A stretch of 59,634 nucleotides of DNA from an uncultured Clostridia bacterium (GCA_946187325.1 CAMHQC010000012.1:1-59634); one strand, 5' to 3'; numbered from the stretch's first letter, positions 44,909-53,617 are shown. The notes: generated by a model from the sequence alone, not told the origin. Numbers and translations are program-made.

Positions 44909-45030
44909 TCAGATGATAATACTTCCGGCGCGCTCGTCGTCGCGGACTCTGTTCATTGCGATTAAGGTGTTAATCGCAGTGAACTCCGTCGTTAATATCG
45001 GCGTATAAATTTTTATCGATGTTAAAAAAG
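44909..45030 (-). pseudogene. Possible gene remnant next to tRNA-Arg
   Basis: One minus-strand frame is open for about 40 codons to a TGA at 44911-44909 and includes the stretch TAINTLIAMNRVRDDERAG, which reads like protein C-terminal sequence rather than noise. The same DNA contains a near-perfect 15-bp hairpin GTTCATTGCGATTAA/TTAATCGCAGTGAAC. No start, promoter or family is recognised, so this may equally be structured noncoding DNA. Confidence 0.2.
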
Positions 45031-45088
45031 TAAACCTGAGTAACTCGTTACGAATTACTCAGGCTTTTGATATATGTACGTTTGAAAA

Positions 45089-45480
45089 CTATTGCTCTAT
45101 ACCCTGACTCATATAATACGCGGCTTTAGATACATACATAGCCCGATCGGCTCTTTTTATAAGCTCTTCCGTGTTTAAGCCCGGGTGTTTCTGTGCGCGG
45201 GCGTATCCCGAAGATATGCTTAAAGACAACTTAGGATTATTTTCCGACCACCGATTAGTTTTATCTTCAAGGCTTGTCAGTATATTGTCCGCCGTTTCTT
45301 TTTTCATATTCGTCAAAACGACAAATTCGTCGCCGCCGATTCTGTAGCATTTCCCCGCGCCGCCGACCACTTTTTCGATACAGCGCGCGGCACCGATAAT
45401 CAGTTCATCTCCCGTGTCGTGATCCGCAGTATCTCGATTATCTTAAACGTTCCGTTGAGTTTCGTTTGCATCGGGAAAAA
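45089..45480 (-). pseudogene. Remnant of a GGDEF diguanylate cyclase
   Basis: Residues equivalent to the second half of a GGDEF domain are intact: HDTGDELIIGAARCIEKV, CYRIGGDEFVVLTN with the GGDEF signature loop as GGDEF, and LIKRADRAMYVSKAAYY at the end. Upstream the homology continues as DANETQRNV and then DNRDTADHDTG but is broken by an in-frame TAA, and nothing of the domain start or of a sensor domain remains. It therefore cannot make c-di-GMP. A terminator-like hairpin at 45035-45063 follows it. Confidence 0.7.
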
Positions 45481-45517
45481 TAACCCCGATAAACGATGTG
45501 TTGAACTTCGAATTTTA

Positions 45518-45550
45518 AAACCTCCTGTATTTGTTACAGGAGGTTTTTTA
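45518..45550. terminator. Isolated terminator
   Basis: ACCTCCTGTA (45520-45529) and TACAGGAGGT (45535-45544) flanked by AAAA and TTTTTT. No intact gene ends at it, so it probably belonged to a lost gene. The rest of 45551-45703 contains only the palindrome TTTACAGCGCTGTAAA. Confidence 0.6.
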
Positions 45551-45703
45551 CTTATGATTATAGGAAACTGCTTTACAGCGCTGTAAAAAAATTAAAAATT
45601 TTTATTCTTAGCTCAGTTTGCCGCTGTGCAGCGACGAGCTATGAGCAGCGCAAAGCGCGCCTTTCTTGTAAGCGTTTATATGTTTATTCGAGCTGAAATA
45701 TTA

Positions 45704-46783
45704 TTATTCCAAAATATTAAAAAATAACATCGGCAGACTGCTGATATACGACTGCGCCGACCTCTTATTGCTCGCGGCAAATATTCGCAGTCCGCTTTTT
45801 TTATTAATATAATCAAACGCGCAGTAGTTTTCTATTACTCCGAAATGACCGATTCCGTCTTTGTATAATCTTTCGAGCCCGTATCCGTAGCGGGGTGCGG
45901 ATTCGGGAGAATAATCTTTCGTCATCTCTGAAAGGCTCTTTTTCGAGATAATCTCTCCGTCCGAAAGCTTATCCATCCATATATCCATATCCGCGCTGTT
46001 CGATATAATGTCACCCGCGCCGTTTGAAAGACCTGTTTGGATAATATTGCCGTTTTCTTTACCGCGGGTAAGTCCCTTTGCCCATGAGGGATTATCCTTA
46101 ACCTCCTCGACAAAACCGCTGTGTTTCATATTAAAAGGTTTAAAAAGATTTTCACGAACAAAGTTGTGATACCTTTGCCCCGATACCTGTTTAACTATAT
46201 CGGCTAAAAGAAAATAATTAGAGTTCGAGTAAGCGTATTTACTACCGGGTTTAAACTTAAGTTCCCGAGAAAAAATCCACCTTTTTACGACGTCGATATT
46301 CTTTTTTTCGGAGTTTTTATAATTTGCTCCCGCGATTTGTCCCTCGTTTACCATATCCATAATTCCCGAGCGCATTGTGAGCAGATTTTTTATAGTGATA
46401 TTCTTTCCGATTTTGTATTTTGGGAAATACTTTTTAAGCTTGTCGTTAAGACTGAGCTTGCCTTTATCTCGAAGTGTTAAAATCGACACGGCGCAAAACT
46501 GCTTGGATACTGAGCCGAGATACATTGACGAGGACGGCTTTAGCGAGTCGCCGTCAGAATCCTTGCCGTTTGCGTAAGTATAAATGTTCCTGCCTTTTTT
46601 AACTATACTTACAACTCCCTTAAAGCCTCGGCTTTTTAAAATTTCGTTAAGCTTACTTTGGGTTTCTGAGGAAGTGGTCCCGTTTTTGTCCGAGGCTTTT
46701 TCCGCGGTTGAGGCGTCTCGAGAGCAGGAAACGGTAAGGATCAGAAGTGCCGCGGTTAAAAAAAGTATAACTATCTTTTTCAT
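45704..46783 (-). CDS. Serine hydrolase lipoprotein, class C beta-lactamase family
   Basis: 359 residues. Lipoprotein signal ending LTVSC with Cys20; the SxxK motif is SVSK at 91-94, the YxN motif YSN in KYAYSNSNYF, and a GHFG sequence near 315 corresponds to the third box. Such proteins act as DD-carboxypeptidases, esterases or amidohydrolases, not necessarily on beta-lactams. Downstream neighbour of the esterase lipoprotein (12 bp gap), so the two form an operon. Confidence 0.85.
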   Translation of the reverse strand: MKKIVILFLTAALLILTVSCSRDASTAEKASDKNGTTSSETQSKLNEILKSRGFKGVVSIVKKGRNIYTYANGKDSDGDSLKPSSSMYLGSVSKQFCAVSILTLRDKGKLSLNDKLKKYFPKYKIGKNITIKNLLTMRSGIMDMVNEGQIAGANYKNSEKKNIDVVKRWIFSRELKFKPGSKYAYSNSNYFLLADIVKQVSGQRYHNFVRENLFKPFNMKHSGFVEEVKDNPSWAKGLTRGKENGNIIQTGLSNGAGDIISNSADMDIWMDKLSDGEIISKKSLSEMTKDYSPESAPRYGYGLERLYKDGIGHFGVIENYCAFDYINKKSGLRIFAASNKRSAQSYISSLPMLFFNILE

Positions 46784-46795
46784 GTTTTTCTCCTT

Positions 46796-47971
46796 CTACA
46801 TCAACGCTTCGACTTTTCGATAAAACATCGCTTCAAGAAATTCCGAAAAAGTATTACGCCAGTAGGGAGTTGAGTGAGAACCGTTTTCGTTATAGTGGAA
46901 CGCGAGTCTGTTTTTCGGATAGCCCGTTTTCTTTAGACGTTTTACCATAGCGGAAGCTTCTTTGCCTGTATCGTTTTTCTCATTTCCGGTATAAATATAA
47001 ATAAACGGGGCTTTATTTAAGGGTGTTTTTTTGATAAATTTAGTCCAATTTTTATCATTGTAGCACCAAAACGACGGCGAAAAACATCCCGCGGCGCCGA
47101 AGGTTTCGGGATGAGCCATAGCTATGTAGAACGCTTCGAGCCCTCCGAGAGAAACTCCCGTAACCGCTGTATGACGCGCGTCGGTATATACGTTATAGTG
47201 CTTCTGAACGTAGGGAACCAGCGTGCCGCTGATAAAATCGGCAACCTTGTTTCCGAGTTTCCGAGAGGTTCCCTCCTCGTGAGCCATTTTACCGAGGTTG
47301 GGGATAAGTTCGTCGTCTCGATAGCAGGTGCTCCCGTCTCCGTGAGTTTCCACAGCTACCACAATTGCCTTAAACCCGGCAGCTGCCGTCATAGCTTTAA
47401 CCTGTTCGGGAATGTTTTCGCATCCGCTTACGGAGGTGCCGGGTTGTCCTAGATACACCATTCCGTCGCCGTCGAGCGCGTATATTACAGCGTACTTATC
47501 TTTAGAGTTTTTGTCATAGTTGCCGGGGGTCCAGATGTGGACGGTTTTATCGTAGCCGTTACATTTCAGCGTTACATCCTTGTACTTATAGGTATAGTTG
47601 ATTTTTTCTCCGTAAGCGTACGGCATTAAACCGTCGCCGCTGTTATTCCAACCGCTCACACACTTGTTAAACGCGAATTTTTCCGTGGAGATTCCGTCAT
47701 AAGTAATGTAGACCATATTGTAGGCTGAGGTATCTCCCTCGCAGGAAAACACGTTTGCTTCGTTATTGTCCTCAATCTTCTTCATTGTTATATCTTCGCT
47801 TTTTTTCGACGCGCTGTTGAAGAATGTCGCGACAGCTTCTTTACTGCGGGATTTATCCCTGAAGTACATCGTATGAAGGTTTGCTGACTTTTTATTATTC
47901 GTATTACCGCACGACGTTGTAAGTGATGTAAATATCAAAACAGCGATTATTATCGATAAAAATTTTTTCAT
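46796..47971 (-). CDS. Esterase lipoprotein, paralog of the dockerin esterase
   Basis: 391 residues. Lipoprotein signal ending LTTSCGN; an N-terminal beta module ~30-125 with possible carbohydrate-binding character; then an alpha/beta-hydrolase of the CE1/Fes class with the nucleophile in GVSLGGLEAFYIAM, and GSHSTPYW with the His. The segments DDELIPNLGKM and WTPGNYDKNSKDKY match RDTELTPNIGEI and WTPADYDPNSKEPY of the esterase at 33787-35307, so the two are paralogs with different anchors. ATG 47971 gives the signal; the frame upstream lacks one. Substrate unknown. Confidence 0.8.
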   Translation of the reverse strand: MKKFLSIIIAVLIFTSLTTSCGNTNNKKSANLHTMYFRDKSRSKEAVATFFNSASKKSEDITMKKIEDNNEANVFSCEGDTSAYNMVYITYDGISTEKFAFNKCVSGWNNSGDGLMPYAYGEKINYTYKYKDVTLKCNGYDKTVHIWTPGNYDKNSKDKYAVIYALDGDGMVYLGQPGTSVSGCENIPEQVKAMTAAAGFKAIVVAVETHGDGSTCYRDDELIPNLGKMAHEEGTSRKLGNKVADFISGTLVPYVQKHYNVYTDARHTAVTGVSLGGLEAFYIAMAHPETFGAAGCFSPSFWCYNDKNWTKFIKKTPLNKAPFIYIYTGNEKNDTGKEASAMVKRLKKTGYPKNRLAFHYNENGSHSTPYWRNTFSEFLEAMFYRKVEALM

Positions 47972-48062
47972 CCATATCGTTTCCTTTCGGCTTTTGAAAA
48001 TATTATATAACGCTAATCTGAATTTAAACTGAATTAAACGCAAGACCGGTATATAAAAAGTC

Positions 48063-48092
48063 AAAAAAAGAGCTTTGCGATTAGCAAAGCTC
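48063..48092 (-). terminator. Terminator
   Basis: GAGCTTTGC (48070-48078) and GCAAAGCTC (48084-48092) with A7 to the left, a U run for the minus-strand transcript. Confidence 0.75.
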
Positions 48093-48099
48093 AGTGGTT

Positions 48100-48864
48100 T
48101 TATTTAAAGAAGTAAAGGCTTTTTATGAAGCTGTCGAGCCAAACCTTAACATTATCCCAAATATGATTTATATTTTCCTGAACGCCCTGCGCGATAGTCA
48201 TCAGCGAATATCCGAGCACCGCGGTCATAAACGCGTTTATCAACAGTAACGAGATAAAAATACAAACCGACATAACAAATACCATCAGCGATTTTTGTTT
48301 TGTACGATCTACCGCGTCAAATATACTTCTTATAAGCATAATGATAAAAAACAGCGTAAAAAACGCGATTATAAGGAAAAATGACCACCAAAATAAATTG
48401 CTCAACACACCGCCTAAAAGGAAAAATACCGTCCACGGAATTGAGTTCATACCAAATTCAATAATACCGTCGAGCAAAACATCCTTAGCCTTTAAACCGC
48501 GCGAAAAAAGCTTTACGCAGACAAACCGTGTAAAAACATAAATGATAAACATAAGCGCGATCATCACTAAGCCAAAAAGCAACGTTGCGCCTATTGAGAA
48601 AACGGATACATATTTTAATAGTCCGTAATCGTTCAAAGGCGATTTGCTGTGGGCTATAAAATCGTCAACTCCGCGATAGTGAGCGCCGATTATAAAAGTA
48701 CAGCTCAAAAACAACAGCGCGCAGAAAATCAACGGCGCGAGCAACTTGCGTTCCTTTTTCATTTCGTCAATAGCCGAAACGCTGTCTTTTTTATAGGCGA
48801 CAAAGCTTTTCGGTACACTTCTTAAACGTTCTTTCCATGACTGAGTGTCAGTTTTCTTACCCAT
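48100..48864 (-). CDS. Yip1-like multi-spanning membrane protein
   Basis: 254 residues: a basic start (KERLRSVPKSFVAYKKDS) and five transmembrane helices between ~42 and 215 with a conserved-looking loop FSRGLKAKDVLLDGIIEFG. It resembles Yip1-domain or DUF1282-type proteins but no signature is decisive. Monocistronic; the 260 bp upstream hold nothing else but the divergent promoter at 49040-49068. Confidence 0.6.
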   Translation of the reverse strand: MGKKTDTQSWKERLRSVPKSFVAYKKDSVSAIDEMKKERKLLAPLIFCALLFLSCTFIIGAHYRGVDDFIAHSKSPLNDYGLLKYVSVFSIGATLLFGLVMIALMFIIYVFTRFVCVKLFSRGLKAKDVLLDGIIEFGMNSIPWTVFFLLGGVLSNLFWWSFFLIIAFFTLFFIIMLIRSIFDAVDRTKQKSLMVFVMSVCIFISLLLINAFMTAVLGYSLMTIAQGVQENINHIWDNVKVWLDSFIKSLYFFK

Positions 48865-49039
48865 TCATAATCACCTCAAATTCAGGGATAGTCACTAATT
48901 TAATTTTATCATAAAAATTTACGTACGTCATTATTATTCAAAAAATAAATTCTTACAGTTTTTTCATAATATCGTCATATTGAAATACATTTTTCTCCGG
49001 TATCTTAGTTTCGTGTACAAATATGAGGCGGAGCGGCAC

Positions 49040-49068
49040 TTGAAAACACCTCTGTCGTAAGCTATAAT
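49040..49068 (+). promoter_or_regulatory. Promoter for the DNA glycosylase gene
   Basis: TTGAAA at 49040-49045, 17-bp spacer, TATAAT at 49063-49068. Confidence 0.65.
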
Positions 49069-49123
49069 ATAATTGTTATAGTTGTAAAACATTTGCGTAA
49101 GTGTTTGGATAAGGAGTGTAAAA

Positions 49124-49612
49124 ATGGAATCCAAAAATATAGTACATCCGTTTCCTCCTCTTTATCGCGCGGATTCAAGAACGCTTATTCTCGGAAGTTT
49201 TCCGTCCGTTAAGTCCAGGGAGAATTTGTTTTTTTACGGTCATCCGCAAAATAGATTTTGGAAAGTTGTCGCCGCGGTTTTTGACGAACAAATTCCCGAA
49301 ACTATCGACGAGAAAAAATCTCTTATTTTAAGGAACAATATCGCGCTGTGGGATTCTATCCGGTCCTGTACAATCACCGGTTCTTCGGATAGTTCCGTGA
49401 AAGATGTTGTGCCGAACGATATAAGCGTTATAATAGACGAGAGTAAAATAGACAGGGTGTTTTGTAACGGCGCGCTGTCTTTCAAAATGTATATGAAATT
49501 TATTTATCCGATTACCGGTATTGAGGCTGTTAAACTGCCTTCTACAAGCCCGGCGAACGCGGCTTATTCGCTCGATAGACTTATTTTAGAGTGGAAGGTT
49601 ATAAAACTATAA
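49124..49612 (+). CDS. DNA-deoxyinosine glycosylase (uracil-DNA glycosylase superfamily)
   Basis: 162 residues. LILGSFPSVKSRE, YGHPQNRFWKVV and the terminal STSPAN motif are those of the UDG superfamily branch annotated as hypoxanthine/deoxyinosine glycosylase (family 6-like). It would remove deaminated adenine from DNA in the cytoplasm. Start ATG 49124 with AAGGAG upstream. It is followed 19 bp later by an alpha/beta hydrolase gene. Confidence 0.85.
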   Translation: MESKNIVHPFPPLYRADSRTLILGSFPSVKSRENLFFYGHPQNRFWKVVAAVFDEQIPETIDEKKSLILRNNIALWDSIRSCTITGSSDSSVKDVVPNDISVIIDESKIDRVFCNGALSFKMYMKFIYPITGIEAVKLPSTSPANAAYSLDRLILEWKVIKL

Positions 49613-49631
49613 ATTAATCAGGAGCGCAATT

Positions 49632-50435
49632 ATGAGTATTAAAATAGAAAAAGTAGTAACAGATAGATTCGAAATGAGATATTTTAAGTTCGGTACAGGC
49701 GCCAAAACCGCGGTAATTCTTCCCGGATTGAGCCTGACGAGCGTTATGAACTCCGCGGACAGCGTAGCTTCGGCTTACAAGTCTATGCGCGAGGATTATA
49801 CGGTATATGTTTTCGACCGCCGGACCGATTGTCCCAAGGTCTATACCATAAAGGATATGGGCGATGACACCGCCGAAGCGATTATGTCGCTCGGGCTTAA
49901 AGATATCTATCTTTTCGGCGTATCTCAGGGCGGAATGATAGCCCAGATTATCGCCATATATTACCCCGGGCTTATACATAAACTCGCTCTTTGTTCCACG
50001 ATAGCCGAGATAACGGACGAAAATTCCAAAATTCTTAGAGAGTGGCTCGTCTGCGCCGAAAACGGCGACGAGGAATCGCTCGTAAAAAGAATGGTTGAGA
50101 CCGTGTTCTCAGACGAGTTCGTCGAAAAATACGGCAAATATCTATTCGAGCTTATGGGCGGAGCGGACAAGGCTGAGCTGGAGCGGTTTATTATACTTTC
50201 CGAGAGCTTTAACGGCTACGATGTTCACGATAAGGTAAAAGAAATCCGCTGTCCGATACTCGTAATCGGAAGCAAAGCCGATAAAATTTTTCCGTATAAG
50301 GATATTGAAAGGCTCTCCGAGCTTTCGGGCGGAAAAATGCTTACCTACGATAATTACGGCCACGCGGTATACGACGAAGCTCCCGATTGCTTGGAAAAGG
50401 TTTTAAGCTTCTATAAGGGAGATATGGATTTTTGA
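49632..50435 (+). CDS. Alpha/beta hydrolase
   Basis: 267 residues. AVILPGLSLTS is the oxyanion strand, FGVSQGGMIAQII the nucleophile elbow (GxSxG), LVIGSKADKIFPY the acid and GHAVYDEAPD the His. No signal peptide. Typical of small cytoplasmic esterases or peroxidase-like hydrolases with unknown substrate. AGGAGCG precedes the ATG and it is probably co-transcribed with the DNA glycosylase. Confidence 0.85.
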   Translation: MSIKIEKVVTDRFEMRYFKFGTGAKTAVILPGLSLTSVMNSADSVASAYKSMREDYTVYVFDRRTDCPKVYTIKDMGDDTAEAIMSLGLKDIYLFGVSQGGMIAQIIAIYYPGLIHKLALCSTIAEITDENSKILREWLVCAENGDEESLVKRMVETVFSDEFVEKYGKYLFELMGGADKAELERFIILSESFNGYDVHDKVKEIRCPILVIGSKADKIFPYKDIERLSELSGGKMLTYDNYGHAVYDEAPDCLEKVLSFYKGDMDF

Positions 50436-50446
50436 CTTTTGTTATA

Positions 50447-50474
50447 TTGACATAGGCTTAATATATGGTATAAT
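50447..50474 (+). promoter_or_regulatory. Promoter for the DUF4234/DUF2752 pair
   Basis: TTGACA at 50447-50452, 16-bp spacer, TATAAT at 50469-50474. Confidence 0.65.
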
Positions 50475-50507
50475 GTTTTAGAATTAAATTGAAAGGGGAG
50501 AATTGTA

Positions 50508-50861
50508 ATGGTAGAGAATAGAAGTATTGCTCTGTACATAGTTCTTACGATTATTACCTGCGGAATTTTCGGTATTTATTGGATGGTAGTTCTTAACGAC
50601 GATACTAACGCCGTTACCCGTAATCCTAACGATATGACAGGCGGTATTGTAGTATTGCTTTCAATCGTTACCTGCGGTATTTTCGGCTGGTATTGGAACT
50701 ATAAGCAGGGAGAGAAGCTCGATAAGCTTGAGGGACAAAGTAACAGCGCTATTTTATATTTAGTGTTATCGATTTTCGGACTAAATATTATCTCTTACGC
50801 TCTTATGCAGGATAGACTGAATAAGTATTCCGATAATCCGAACAGCAACGCTCCGTTTTAA
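50508..50861 (+). CDS. DUF4234 domain membrane protein
   Basis: 117 residues with three hydrophobic helices. IITCGIFGIYWMVVLNDD and IVTCGIFGWYWNY form an internal repeat, the DUF4234 signature, seen in small membrane proteins of Firmicutes. AAAGGGGAG precedes the ATG. Its TAA overlaps the next ATG. Confidence 0.75.
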   Translation: MVENRSIALYIVLTIITCGIFGIYWMVVLNDDTNAVTRNPNDMTGGIVVLLSIVTCGIFGWYWNYKQGEKLDKLEGQSNSAILYLVLSIFGLNIISYALMQDRLNKYSDNPNSNAPF

Positions 50862-51244
50862 TGGTTGAACGATTAAAAAAAGTAGTAAAGCCTGCAGCCG
50901 TTGTTTCGGCTATAGGCTTTATCTATTTAGCGCTTCATACTTTTCTGGGCTTTTCGATTCCGTGTCCGATCCATTTTACAACAGGACTTTACTGCCCCGG
51001 ATGCGGAGTAAGCCGAATGTTTTTTAATATATTTAAGCTCGATTTTATATCGGCGTTTAAAAGCAACCCCGTATTGTTCTGCGCGTTGCCTGTATTTTCG
51101 GCGCTGTTTATATATCATATCTATAAGTACCTGCGTTTCGGCGAAAAAGGGCTTAAAAAATGGGAGAATATTCTCCTGTATGTATTTATAGGCGTGTTGG
51201 TTGTGTTCGGAGTGCTTAGAAATATTCTTCCGATTATAAAATGA
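50861..51244 (+). CDS. DUF2752 membrane protein
   Basis: 127 residues with three hydrophobic helices. The CPIHFTTGLYCPGCGVSRMF motif with its CPGCG core defines DUF2752. Commonly paired with DUF4234 proteins, as here, with the start codon overlapping the stop of that gene. The transposon at 51298 has landed in the intergenic space 53 bp downstream. Confidence 0.8.
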   Translation: MVERLKKVVKPAAVVSAIGFIYLALHTFLGFSIPCPIHFTTGLYCPGCGVSRMFFNIFKLDFISAFKSNPVLFCALPVFSALFIYHIYKYLRFGEKGLKKWENILLYVFIGVLVVFGVLRNILPIIK

Positions 51245-51378
51245 TTGTATACAGATTGAAGTGTTATTCTATACTCTATGTTTATTAAAATAAAAAAGGC
51301 TATGTCACAACAAACAGTTGATAAATAGCCATTTTTATAGGGGAGTATCAGAACTCCCCTACAAACTGTTATTTGCAG

Positions 51379-51873
51379 TTATCTATACTCATTTGGAATT
51401 TCGATATGAAGTGTCTCACACAATAACTTCACATCATGTGCATCATTTTCATCAAACTCGTATCCCAGATGGAACATTACTTGACTATATGGTTCAATAC
51501 AGGAAACCTCTATTTCCTCAATTCTTCCTTTACCCGAAAAAGTTTCTACCGGAAAACAATCCCCATCATAAAGAATTTCACCTTCGTCCGTATATTCAAA
51601 ACAATGCAAATCAATAATTCTGTTTTTCAAATCTTCCCATACAGTATGGTTCAATGTTGTATATTCCATCTTAATCTCATAAAAGCCATTAGCTTTCATT
51701 ATTTCTATAAAGTTCTGATAATCGTTCTTTTCTACAAAAATGTCAATATCATTATGGGCTCTTGACTGATATCCAAGAAGAGCATCTACACCCCAGCCAC
51801 CATCAAGAAAGACTTTAATCTCCGCATCTATTGCAAATTGAAGAATCTGTTTTACATCTGTTATATTGACCAT
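51379..51873 (-). CDS. lnu(C): Lincosamide nucleotidyltransferase
   Basis: 164 residues. FLDGGWGVDALLGYQSRAH and NDIDIFVEK carry the nucleotide- and metal-binding residues of the antibiotic nucleotidyltransferase fold, and the whole sequence matches the Lnu(C) protein as I remember it. It adenylates lincomycin and clindamycin on a hydroxyl group and so gives lincosamide resistance. ATG 51873 is chosen; a 23-codon open extension upstream is not needed and reads from the transposase end. Hairpin 51339-51360 (AGGGGAGT/ACTCCCCT) may end the transcript. Confidence 0.92.
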   Translation of the reverse strand: MVNITDVKQILQFAIDAEIKVFLDGGWGVDALLGYQSRAHNDIDIFVEKNDYQNFIEIMKANGFYEIKMEYTTLNHTVWEDLKNRIIDLHCFEYTDEGEILYDGDCFPVETFSGKGRIEEIEVSCIEPYSQVMFHLGYEFDENDAHDVKLLCETLHIEIPNEYR

Positions 51874-51896
51874 CTTATCATCTCCACAAATTCTAA

Positions 51897-52934
51897 TTAG
51901 GCGACCAGAGGAACTGCTGGTCTGTTTGATAAATCTCTGCATTTAGCAGTTTTCAATGTTGCCAAAACGAAAGTTAAGAAGATGTTCCTTTTCTCCATGT
52001 CGCTTTCTTTGGCGTAATTTACAAGGTTATTCCACACAAGATAGTTGTTCAGATACTTGGTAGAAACACCGTTAAAGCCACGCATAAACCTCTTTAGCTG
52101 GCTATGGTAGCTATTGATATGTTGGATATTATAAATGCCTTTCTTGGCTTTGCCAGTCTTTAACTGCACAAGGTCAATGCCATTGGCATTTGTAAATCTC
52201 ACATAGGAGTTCATCTTGTCCGTAACAAGAGTGGAATTGGTCTTAATCCTACCATCATAAATATGATGTAAATCTCTTGTAGAAACTCTACCAGTATTCG
52301 TAATCTTGGAGATAGACAAGCCATTCCTATTAACCGCACAAGGAACACATACCTTTTCTTGGGACAAGCCTCTGATATGTGTAGAATGACCACGCTTATG
52401 AGCCTTGCGTGGCATAGCAAATGTCTTACTCTTGCTATGATTGCCCTTGTACGAGATGGCGAAAAAAGTTTCGTCAGCCTCAATAATGCCGTCAAGGGTA
52501 ACATCGTCTGCCATATTCTGAAGTGCATCCAAAATCTTGTGTCTCCAAAGGAATGCGGTGTTTCTGTGAATCCCACAAGCAACAGCAGTCTTACGAATGG
52601 ATAAGCCATTCATCATACAATCAATGTACTGCTCCCACACGGACAAGTCTTTTCTTGTACCAGACACAATGGAGTTCGTAGCAATCACGAAGGACTTGCC
52701 ACAATCCTTACATACATATCGCTGTGTGCCATCTTTACGATGACCATTGCGAACCACATGGATACAGCCACAAAGAGGGCATACACGACCATTTGCAAAG
52801 CGTTCCTTTGCTACGAAATCTTCAATATTCAAAGACTTTACAAAGGCAGGACTTAAAAGCATTGTTTTAAGGCTTTCCTGCTCTGCGACAGTCAACTTAC
52901 CGATAATATCTAATGCGTCTTTGATAGTAGGCAT
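51897..52934 (-). CDS. IS1595-family transposase
   Basis: 345 residues. N-terminal zinc ribbon with CPLCGCIHVV and YVCKDCGKSF; then helices and the DDE-type core with DGIIEADETFF, LVTDKMNSY and HSQLKRFMRG, the pattern of the ISSag10/IS1016-like group of IS1595. It moves the flanking element and its lnu(C) cargo. ATG 52934 follows AGGAGG with a 9-nt spacing; the TTG two codons earlier is less likely. Confidence 0.92.
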   Translation of the reverse strand: MPTIKDALDIIGKLTVAEQESLKTMLLSPAFVKSLNIEDFVAKERFANGRVCPLCGCIHVVRNGHRKDGTQRYVCKDCGKSFVIATNSIVSGTRKDLSVWEQYIDCMMNGLSIRKTAVACGIHRNTAFLWRHKILDALQNMADDVTLDGIIEADETFFAISYKGNHSKSKTFAMPRKAHKRGHSTHIRGLSQEKVCVPCAVNRNGLSISKITNTGRVSTRDLHHIYDGRIKTNSTLVTDKMNSYVRFTNANGIDLVQLKTGKAKKGIYNIQHINSYHSQLKRFMRGFNGVSTKYLNNYLVWNNLVNYAKESDMEKRNIFLTFVLATLKTAKCRDLSNRPAVPLVA

Positions 52935-53123
52935 ATCCAATTACCTCCTTCGGTGGTACTGTTTCTTACTATTATTATACGCTATTTCTCGTCAAAAATC
53001 AACCATTTGTTGTGACAGAGCCATAAAAAAATAAATTTTTTATTATAAAATTTATAATGTATATAGTTACTGTCCATCTGTTAGAACATACTCTAAAGCC
53101 TGATAAATACAGGATTTTTAGGC

Positions 53124-53402
53124 TAGGGTAACAGAAGCAATCCGAACCACGCTTTAAACGGAGTAATTTTGACTCTTTACGGCTTGTCGAACGTCAGCAG
53201 GCGCCAGCCTGCTAACATTCTCCGCACCGCAAATCGCCTAAAATTTCAACCGTTTAAAGTCCAAAGGAGTTTTGCCGAGGCAGATTTTCGTCTAGCCGCG
53301 GCAAAAGCACAGGAAACCCTGACGGGTTTCCGAGCATTTTAACAAAGGGTAGGCGGAAATTTGTCCGACAAAACCGAGGTTCAGATTACTTCTGTTACCC
53401 TA
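53124..53402. repeat. 279-bp inverted-repeat element (MITE-like or structured RNA)
   Basis: TAGGGTAACAGAAG (53124-53137) is perfectly complementary to 53389-53402; with two mismatches the pairing extends 25 bp inward. Flanking TA on each side fits a TA target-site duplication. Internal stems: CTTTAAACGG/CCGTTTAAAG (53152/53250), AGCAGGC/GCCTGCT (53196/53207), TTTTGCCG/CGGCAAAA (53270/53299) and GGAAACCC/GGGTTTCC (53312/53324). No open frame of note is inside. The whole of 53031-53505 lacks genes. Confidence 0.5.
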
Positions 53403-53505
53403 ACAGATGAAAATTTTTATCTGTTAGTAAGTGTCAGCTTTAACATATTTTGTAAACCGCGGTTATTGTACCGCGGTATTTTTTTAGAAAAATTCCCAAA
53501 AAAGC

Positions 53506-53617
53506 TTGACAAACTAAAACTATAATGTTATATTATACGCATAACAGGTTAATCGCTAAGGTAATTAACCAAAGAATTATTAGAATAATAAAATAATTAG
53601 CAAATTGGTAAATAAGG
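53506..53617 (+). promoter_or_regulatory. Promoter and 5' leader, copy 1 of a duplicated 112-bp block
   Basis: TTGACA at 53506-53511, 17-bp spacer, TATATT at 53529-53534, then a leader with the GGTTAAT/ATTAACC hairpin (53547-53553/53564-53570). The whole block matches 55528-55639 at 99 of 112 positions with no gap. It drives the secreted-protein gene at 53666. Confidence 0.75.

Larger units (their letters stand above)
51298..53022 (-). mobile_element. MTnSag1-like transposon carrying lnu(C)
   Basis: A complete 1725-bp unit. Left end GGCTATGTCACAACAAA at 51298, right end (minus strand) GGCTCTGTCACAACAAA from 53022, 25-bp inverted repeats with three mismatches. The target duplication is ATAAAAAA at 51290-51297 and 53023-53030. 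Cargo is a lincosamide nucleotidyltransferase and an IS1595-family transposase. From recall, the published MTnSag1 of Streptococcus agalactiae is about 1.7 kb with the same two genes. Confidence 0.9.

Noticed and set aside
44827..44940. Nine-base repeat CTTCCGGCG in the tRNA-Arg 3' end and 105 bp downstream as an attachment-site scar
   Set aside because: Too short and without an integrase nearby; chance is likely in GC-rich repeats.
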